Part shown: one piece after another, positions 21,527 through 27,166 of the stretch
Numbering within the stretch: the stretch's first letter is position 1
How the letters are laid out: each line of letters begins with the position of its first letter
Source: a virus
Strand: one strand, 5' to 3'
Virus record (IMG/VR): IMGVR_UViG_3300000956_000053
Coordinates: 1-27,166 of that record
DNA: 27,166 nucleotides
Notes under the pieces: generated by a model
The model's input: the letters and a program-made list of their open reading frames with translations, nothing else
What the model was told of the DNA's origin: nothing
Database searches by the model: none
Program-made: the position numbers and the translations under genes

Positions 21527-22253
21527 TTTTGGCTTCCAGATAGCCCAGGAGAATGTTGATATACGGCGAGCGGCCGACTACCAGAAAACGCTCGATTCGC
21601 GTTGGAGGACCCTGGATGCGGTTTTTGAGGTGGAAGTAGAGGTGGTACATGGGGGCTCGGGCGACACGATGGCTTTCCATCATAAGTTGGGGTTTTTGCC
21701 AGCGTTCACTGCTCGCAAGATATCCGGCAGCGGAGAGGTAACATGGTGGGCGGATCGACAGAAGGTGTATGTCAGGGGTGATGCCGGGACTTATTCGGTT
21801 TTCCTTCGTATTTATGATGTCGATCCAACGGTGGAGTACCGGGCTCCAGTGCTCCACATCAGCGCCCGTCCCGGCTCCAGCGCGTCCAAGATCGGCGCTA
21901 AATTTCTCAACCAGCACCGGACCAGCCAGGGCATGCGGGACGACGAAAAATCCCACTACTCCCTCAACACGCAGGCCAAGGCGATGGGAATCCAGCAGAC
22001 GGGTGTCGTAGAAGCCACGGTTTCTAATGGCCATGAGCTTGTTATTACTCATGATCTCGGCTACCCACCAACCTATCTGACTGCCGAAATGGACCTTACT
22101 GATACTAGCAACCCTAAGATCGCGGTCATGGGCAACGTTCTTGGCCGGGTAACGGCCAACAGTGTGCAGGTTCGTATTGTTGGTGCCTTGGCGGTTTTGT
22201 TGGGCAGTTGGGCATATCTGGTACTAAAGGATCCTATTGAGGTAGCCGCATGA
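21519..22253 (+). CDS. fibre-type protein with two similar halves
   Basis: 244 residues. Each half has a strand-His-x-LG-hydrophobic-x-P pattern: MAFHHKLGFLPAFTARK near residues 50-66, and LVITHDLGYPPTYLTAEM near 173-190. Such H-x-LGY-x-P turns are common in phage tail-fibre and base-plate beta domains. A middle region (about residues 100-160, RPGSSASKIGAKFLNQHRTS) uses C-ending codons unlike its flanks. The start overlaps the previous gene and the stop overlaps the next ATG (ATGA). A receptor-binding or fibre-adaptor role is inferred. Confidence 0.6.
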   Translation: MADFGFQIAQENVDIRRAADYQKTLDSRWRTLDAVFEVEVEVVHGGSGDTMAFHHKLGFLPAFTARKISGSGEVTWWADRQKVYVRGDAGTYSVFLRIYDVDPTVEYRAPVLHISARPGSSASKIGAKFLNQHRTSQGMRDDEKSHYSLNTQAKAMGIQQTGVVEATVSNGHELVITHDLGYPPTYLTAEMDLTDTSNPKIAVMGNVLGRVTANSVQVRIVGALAVLLGSWAYLVLKDPIEVAA

Positions 22254-22765
22254 GCAGGCGAACCTACGGTGTATTCATAGCAGGACCGGGCAAGAGTGTA
22301 GATTCGGGGCGGCTTATTTATCGTTCCGACCGGCCACGACTACAGGTGGATCTCACGCGCGACCCAGCGCACATGCAGATTATAGAGTCGATGATAGGCG
22401 GTACTGCGCTCGTAGCGGCTACTGATGATACTGTTTACACTGAGATCTTATTAACGATCCCCCACGGCTTACCCTACTGTCCGGAGGCTATGGCATTTTT
22501 CTTCGTGAAGTCGAAGAACGGTAATAGCATTGATCCGCCAGCATCAGCATATTACGGAGGTATATTTTATTTCTCGGGTACGGGAGCGTATACTGATGCT
22601 ATCTATCTTGTGGCAGATGAAACCAATGTTTACTTGAAGCACAGTATTAGTACTCCATTTGGTTCGCCGGTGACATCCGATGCTGACGACCATATTCTGC
22701 GGGTTAAGTTATATATTTACTCGAATGATTCACACGTTTCAGCGTATGATTACTACGAGGAGTAA
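22250..22765 (+). CDS. fibre-type protein, 171 aa
   Basis: Starts in ATGA overlap with the preceding gene. It repeats the turn seen twice there, in the form ILLTIPHGLPYCPEAMAFF near residues 65-83, with strands before and after (YTDAIYLVADETNVYLKHS, ILRVKLYIYSNDSHV). The two genes therefore probably encode related beta domains, perhaps from duplication. The protein opens MSRRTYGVFIAGPGKSVDSG, a common start in short fibre proteins. No enzymatic motif is seen. Confidence 0.6.
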   Translation: MSRRTYGVFIAGPGKSVDSGRLIYRSDRPRLQVDLTRDPAHMQIIESMIGGTALVAATDDTVYTEILLTIPHGLPYCPEAMAFFFVKSKNGNSIDPPASAYYGGIFYFSGTGAYTDAIYLVADETNVYLKHSISTPFGSPVTSDADDHILRVKLYIYSNDSHVSAYDYYEE

Positions 22766-22766
22766 A

Positions 22767-22795
22767 TTGCAAATACTGTTAAGGCTGGGCATAAT
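22767..22795 (+). promoter_or_regulatory. promoter TTGCAA-17-CATAAT
   Basis: TTGCAA (22767-22772) and CATAAT (22790-22795) are 17 bp apart, with TTAAGG at 22779-22784 inside the spacer, the layout of the promoters at 659 and 8397. It lies in the 50-base gap before the internal-protein genes, whose first ribosome binding site AAGGAGA (22801-22807) follows at once. Confidence 0.6.
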
Positions 22796-22815
22796 GTGGC
22801 AAGGAGACCCGTCAA

Positions 22816-23805
22816 ATGGCTGAACTTATTGGGAATAGTGCTCAACTACTCCAGAACCTTGGGACTGGAAAGTCGATATTTAAACCGACCGTACCGAGCT
22901 ACGCTCCCTTTGTTTCGCAGTCAGCCAAGGACGCGGCGTTAGCTCGCGGCACAACTAACCCCCCACCAGATAACTCGGCAGCCGATTTTGCTAAATTGAA
23001 TGCCGAGATCAAGGCTCTACAAAACCAGATAGCGCAGACCCCTAAGCTGCCAGCTTTCGACATCATGGCGAATTATAACCGAGCCAGGGGCCAGGCCGAG
23101 TCCGCAGTCAATCCACTCTATGAGCGTAAGCTGAGAGAGTTTTTGGATTATAGCTCGTCCGGTCGATTCGGAGCGCCGGAGGGCAAAGTACTCCAGACAA
23201 AACGCCAGTCGGTTGAACTCGATCGTGCTGACGTGGATCGTAGTTTATCTGAGAGCCTGGAAGATAGCGAAGTAACTCGTGCTCGAACAGTCGAAGACGT
23301 AGCCGCCGCTCTCGAGCGGATCGGTCTCGGTGAAGATCGGTTCCAGGTGCAAGAAGGTCGCCAGAACGATGCCAGCATGCGGAACCTCGCTCGCGAAGTA
23401 GCCGCATCCGGCCTTACTGGTAGCATGGGATCGAGTCAGGTACGGGAGGCCACCCGCGTTCGCAACGAAGCCAGTCAGCAGCAGACCGAAGAATTCCAAG
23501 GTCAGCGCGATGCCAAGCAGATCTTTCAGACCCGTACCTTCGAGGATTTAGCTCGGTCTGATACTCGCGTGGGAAACAAGGCTACAGCCGCCAAGAAGGG
23601 GATTCAGCTCGATCTCGATTCGTATATTGATAAACTAGCATTCGAGGAGCAGGGCTTCCGTCTTGATAACGAGGCTAAACGCCTTAGCGACATCGTGGGA
23701 CAGACTGAGGGCTATCGGACTCAAGGTGTGGCTCAGTTCTTGGCGAGTATCCGGAACTCTGTTCGACCCCAGGACTTCGCGTTGGCTATGCAAACTTATA
23801 GGTAG
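22816..23805 (+). CDS. probable internal virion protein, helical
   Basis: 329 residues, mostly charged helices and likely coiled coils after residue 60 (ADFAKLNAEIKALQNQIAQ; SLEDSEVTRARTVEDVAAAL; RNLAREVAASGLTGSMGSSQ). The N-terminal 55 residues are Pro/Ser-rich and flexible. No transmembrane segment is seen. Position, promoter and composition match the proteins that short-tailed phages pack inside the head and eject with DNA. AAGGAGA, eight bases from the ATG, gives a strong start. No catalytic motif. Confidence 0.6.
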   Translation: MAELIGNSAQLLQNLGTGKSIFKPTVPSYAPFVSQSAKDAALARGTTNPPPDNSAADFAKLNAEIKALQNQIAQTPKLPAFDIMANYNRARGQAESAVNPLYERKLREFLDYSSSGRFGAPEGKVLQTKRQSVELDRADVDRSLSESLEDSEVTRARTVEDVAAALERIGLGEDRFQVQEGRQNDASMRNLAREVAASGLTGSMGSSQVREATRVRNEASQQQTEEFQGQRDAKQIFQTRTFEDLARSDTRVGNKATAAKKGIQLDLDSYIDKLAFEEQGFRLDNEAKRLSDIVGQTEGYRTQGVAQFLASIRNSVRPQDFALAMQTYR

Positions 23806-23813
23806 GATTCAAT

Positions 23814-24479
23814 ATGGATGAACAGCTCAAGAAATTTGCCCAGGCAATCCAGCAGGGACTCCCGGGTATTACGGGTCCTTCTAGCTCGTATGCTCCTGAG
23901 CTTACAAATTACATGACGGCTGATGCTCGCGAAGGTCTGACCAAGTCTTCCGTGGCCGGTATGGGAGCTATCGCCGAAACTCAGGGCAAGCTGGCTGACG
24001 AGGCAGAGGAGCGCTCTCGGCGTAATCGAATAGAAGAACTGAAGGACATGATGGACCCGAACAAATATCAGAAGGTTCGCAAGCAGGATGGGGGCTTTGA
24101 TTTCCTGGATCCATCGGGCCAAAAGATTGACATCAATACCTTTGCTCAGCGCACCGGCGCTCGCCGTGTCGACATCCTCAAAGACTCCGAGAATCAGCTC
24201 GACCAGCAGTACATCAATGATTGGAGTAATGCCAACGATCTTGCTCAGGCGGCTTTCAACGGAGATAGTGATACTATCGCTGCTTTTACCGAGCAGAATC
24301 CAAATTTGAAAGGTAAGAAGCCGGAGGATATTTTACGCGAACTGATTGAGCGTTATCCACACCTCTATGGCCGTGGTACGTATGCTGATACACTGTCTCG
24401 TAACGGCGGCAATCCGGCGTTCCGTAATAATCCTAACTATATTGGCGCCAGCAGTGGCGGCGGAGGGTTCCAACTCTAA
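23814..24479 (+). CDS. internal/ejection-region protein, 221 aa
   Basis: Function unknown. The first half has charged helices (EETQ-type stretch around 50-80, EERSRRNRIEELKDMMDPN), the middle a small beta part (VRKQDGGFDFLDPSGQKIDI), and the C-terminal end is Gly/Asn/Ser-rich (RNNPNYIGASSGGGGFQL) and flexible. It lies between the helical protein and the giant protein, starts nine bases after the former, and overlaps the latter by one base (TAATG). A role in the ejected core is inferred from this context. Confidence 0.6.
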   Translation: MDEQLKKFAQAIQQGLPGITGPSSSYAPELTNYMTADAREGLTKSSVAGMGAIAETQGKLADEAEERSRRNRIEELKDMMDPNKYQKVRKQDGGFDFLDPSGQKIDINTFAQRTGARRVDILKDSENQLDQQYINDWSNANDLAQAAFNGDSDTIAAFTEQNPNLKGKKPEDILRELIERYPHLYGRGTYADTLSRNGGNPAFRNNPNYIGASSGGGGFQL

Positions 24480-27166
24480 TGGCTGGATGGCTCGATTTCA
24501 TCAAGAGAATACGAGCCGATGAGGAGGAGGAGCAGAAGCGCGATAAAGAAGGCGGCTTCTCCAAGATCACCGGGTTTCTCGATGACCTGCTCGACACTGG
24601 AGAGCGGGCTGTTAGCGCCGTGCGACGCCCGGTTGACGACTACTTCGCTCCCGACGCCGATGAGGTTCGTGCTCGCGATATCGTTCGGGAATTGCCTGGC
24701 GCTACCGGCCAAGCACTCACCTCCGTTGCCCAGGGACTTGCCCGCGTCCCGGAGACAGTGTTACGCTCCGTGGCTGAACCTGGCGCACGCGCCATCGACC
24801 CTGAAGCTACCACCAGCCAGCAGGAAGAAAACACGGGTATCCGGCAATTCCTCTACGGCCGCGAGCCGATCAAGACATACTCTGACCAAGCGAAAGAGCT
24901 GGCGCCTACTATTAAGGCTGCGGCTGAACGCGGTATGCTACCGAAGGGTTCTGAAGATTATGCTCCGTTTATTGCCCCCGCTTTAGCTGCGCTTGATATC
25001 GGAGGCGGAGGCAAGGGCAGTGTAGCCAAACAACTTGCCAAAGAGAGTACGGAGGAAGGTGCTACGGCTATTCTTAAGCAAGCTATACCGAACGTGACGG
25101 ATGATGTGGCTCGCAAATTTGCTCCGGCTTTGGCCGATTCTACAGACGATAAAGCCATAAACACTTTATTAAAGCAGGCGGCTGAGGAATCGCGCAACCC
25201 TGTCCCGGTAGCGCCCGCCCCTCTTGTCACGCCCCCCCAGACTATAAAGCCACCATCTCGTCAAGAGAGTTATGGTGAAGCGGCCGATGAGCTGCTTGGC
25301 CGGTTCAAGTACTCATCTGACATCGACAAAGCGCGTGACAAACCTGGCTTCAAAGATAAGGCATACCAGCAGTTCTTCGATAAGCTGGCGCCCGTCAATA
25401 AGCTAGTCCGTGCAGCCGAGGAGACCACCGGCCGTAAGCTCACCACCGAAGAAAACCCGTATGAATTGATGCGGCTCTACGCCGGTATGCCCGGCCGGGT
25501 CCAGCAGCGCGTTACCGGCCTCACCGACATGCTCGAGCAGGCGCCCGACATCAATGCCGTAAAGGTACTAGGCACGGCTCGCCAGATCCTCGACCGCGCT
25601 GCGACGAAGACCGATGAGGCGGGCAACGTCGTCCGTGAGGGGATCACCAGCACCCAGTCACCCGAGCGGGCACAGCAGGCTATCGACGAAATCCGATCCA
25701 AGCTAGGAGATGAAGGCTTTGCTAAGGCGAATGAGGTGGTCGATAACGTGGTCGATTACAACCGCCAGCTTCTCGACGAGCTGAAGACCGAAGGCATCAT
25801 CTCTGAAGACGCCTACCGCGCCATTGTGGACACCCACGCCGACTACTTCTCCAGGTTCAACGTCGTCGACCATATCCTCAAAGACGACCAAAACCGTGCT
25901 CTATTCGCTAGTGGCGGTAGCTATAACCTGGCCCGGCAGAATTTGGTTAAGGCCGCTAAGGGCATGAAGGAAGGCTCAGAACTACTCGATCCTATCGAGT
26001 CCATAGTGCGCTCAACGGATGCTACCATGCGAGCAATAAGCAAGAACCAAATTTGGAAAGCCATGGATAATCTGGCTGACGTGGTGCCGGATATGGTGCA
26101 GCGTGTTCGCGACCCTGAAGATGTAGCCAGGCGCATCTCTCTAGCCCAGGACAACAAGGAGCTTCGCCCCGTGCGTGATCGCCTGGATCGTGTACTCAAG
26201 AGTCGTGGACAAACCGCTCGTCGTCTGGTAAGCGAAATCGCCAAGCTCGAGAAGAAAGGGCTAGATATTTCGCTCAAGAAGGGTGGCCAAGCACCCATGC
26301 CGAAGTTTACGCCGGAGGGTCTAGGGGGCGATGTCGCTACGCGTAAGGCCACGGAGAAGTACTTGCCGAGGGACAAGGGGGAGCAGGCGCTCATGGACGC
26401 TGTGGGTGGTCCTACGCCGCCCAAAATGGGCCCCCAGGATACTCAACGGTTCCTGCAGCATTTGGTGGAGGCTCCGCTCTCTGAGATTACCCGGCTCAAA
26501 AAGATGGTCGGCAACCGGGACGCCAAGTACATGGCGCTGCTAGATGAGATCACTTCGATTAAGGGCGCTTATGATGACATTGCTGGCTCCATCCGGAGCA
26601 ATATTGACGAGGCTCGGAAGCTGGCTGACACCGAGAAGCCAGATGGCTTTGAGCTGATCTCTGGATTCAAAGAAGGCATTAGCGGTAAGCTCGCCATCCC
26701 CAAGGAAATCGCCGATGTGTACACCGGCAAGACTGCGGCGCAGCAGAATTACCTTAACAAGATGATCGGATCTGTTAACAACGTAATGAAGCAATCTGTC
26801 ACCTCCTTAAATTTACCCTTTGTGCTTATTACGAACCCGATTCGCGACTTCAAGACCCTGGCCTCCAACTCACAGTACCTTCCGAAGAATCCCGGCCGCA
26901 TCGTAGTGGCCTGGATGGACGGTCTTAAATCCGCCATGAAGCAGGATGATGCGTATCAGCGATGGATTCAATCGGGCGGTGGCGGCGCCGGTATCTATGG
27001 TGAGCAGCAAGCTGGCGAGGATCTTGCCAAGCAAGTGTCTCGCAAAATAAATGGCGCCCAAATTAATGGTGTAGGAGACTTCTTCAAGGAAGCTGGTCGG
27101 CTCGCAGCTACCCCTATCCGCAAAATCCAGGAAGCGGGGGCCACCATAGAAGCGGCTCCCAGGCTC
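24479..27166 (+). CDS. large internal/polyvalent protein, cut by right edge
   Basis: The frame opens at the ATG overlapping the previous stop and stays open for 896 codons to the window end. It starts with an amphipathic charged head (LDFIKRIRADEEEEQKRD), then Ala-rich helical parts, a Pro-rich linker (about 240-258), and long helical segments. A block at about 770-795 (KQSVTSLNLPFVLITNPIRD) resembles the core of the large polyvalent protein-associated domains (LPD38 type) that I remember from giant proteins of podoviruses; helical regions at 330-460 and 500-600 may belong to it. Such proteins are thought to be packed in the head and ejected. The end of the gene is unseen. Confidence 0.7.
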   Translation, partial: MAGWLDFIKRIRADEEEEQKRDKEGGFSKITGFLDDLLDTGERAVSAVRRPVDDYFAPDADEVRARDIVRELPGATGQALTSVAQGLARVPETVLRSVAEPGARAIDPEATTSQQEENTGIRQFLYGREPIKTYSDQAKELAPTIKAAAERGMLPKGSEDYAPFIAPALAALDIGGGGKGSVAKQLAKESTEEGATAILKQAIPNVTDDVARKFAPALADSTDDKAINTLLKQAAEESRNPVPVAPAPLVTPPQTIKPPSRQESYGEAADELLGRFKYSSDIDKARDKPGFKDKAYQQFFDKLAPVNKLVRAAEETTGRKLTTEENPYELMRLYAGMPGRVQQRVTGLTDMLEQAPDINAVKVLGTARQILDRAATKTDEAGNVVREGITSTQSPERAQQAIDEIRSKLGDEGFAKANEVVDNVVDYNRQLLDELKTEGIISEDAYRAIVDTHADYFSRFNVVDHILKDDQNRALFASGGSYNLARQNLVKAAKGMKEGSELLDPIESIVRSTDATMRAISKNQIWKAMDNLADVVPDMVQRVRDPEDVARRISLAQDNKELRPVRDRLDRVLKSRGQTARRLVSEIAKLEKKGLDISLKKGGQAPMPKFTPEGLGGDVATRKATEKYLPRDKGEQALMDAVGGPTPPKMGPQDTQRFLQHLVEAPLSEITRLKKMVGNRDAKYMALLDEITSIKGAYDDIAGSIRSNIDEARKLADTEKPDGFELISGFKEGISGKLAIPKEIADVYTGKTAAQQNYLNKMIGSVNNVMKQSVTSLNLPFVLITNPIRDFKTLASNSQYLPKNPGRIVVAWMDGLKSAMKQDDAYQRWIQSGGGGAGIYGEQQAGEDLAKQVSRKINGAQINGVGDFFKEAGRLAATPIRKIQEAGATIEAAPRL

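Noticed and set aside
1-27166. CRISPR array, insertion sequence, integrase or toxin-antitoxin pair
   Set aside because: No regularly spaced direct repeats, transposase or recombinase motifs, or paired small toxin/antitoxin genes were seen in reading both strands.

Overview
This window looks like the structural half of a tailed-phage genome, or of a prophage or metagenomic phage contig. Almost every gene reads left to right, gene ends often overlap by 1-17 bases, and the order terminase large subunit, portal, scaffold, decoration protein, major capsid, tail nozzle and fibre proteins, internal virion proteins points to a short-tailed (podovirus-like) particle. No tape-measure gene, tail sheath, integrase, polymerase, lysis gene or rRNA/tRNA was seen. 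The standard bacterial code fits, with TGA, TAA and TAG all acting as stops. The host cannot be fixed. The mix of Shine-Dalgarno starts with probably leaderless starts, TAnnnT -10 boxes, a small Cys/His protein and a small membrane protein would suit an actinobacterial or another leaderless-rich host, but this is weak inference.

Layout. 1-693: no rightward gene; a possible leftward reading frame with a membrane helix runs off the left edge, followed by hairpins, C-tracts and two tandem rightward promoters. 694-3577: small genes of unknown role, a beta-helix protein far from the tail module, a small zinc-ribbon protein and a HExxH metallopeptidase-like protein. 3578-4031: a 454-base gap with a strong promoter at its left end, many perfect hairpins and a long terminator-like hairpin at its right end; I read it as a probable structured non-coding RNA. 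4032-4392: a small membrane protein and a 39-residue protein. 4481-11292: terminase, portal, a small protein, scaffold, decoration protein and capsid. 11375-16796: small connector-region proteins, a large multidomain glycan-targeting protein and further small virion-type proteins. 16800-22765: a repeat-tailed protein, a tail adaptor, a nozzle carrying a discoidin-like domain, and fibre-type proteins. 22816-27166: two helical proteins and a very large internal/polyvalent protein cut by the right edge.

How it works together: scaffold and capsid subunits would build a procapsid on the portal ring, the terminase would pump DNA in through the portal, and the adaptor and nozzle would close the particle. 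Three separate surface-binding designs (beta-helix, propeller plus LamG, discoidin in the nozzle) could recognise host glycans, and the last proteins are probably carried inside the head and ejected. Host-type promoters, three of them sharing a TTGCA(T/A)A...TT(A/T)AGG layout, and four terminator-like hairpins split the region into several transcription units.

The most notable items are the putative non-coding RNA with its loop complementarity, the shared promoter family with leaderless starts, and the 8-copy HTTDA repeat.
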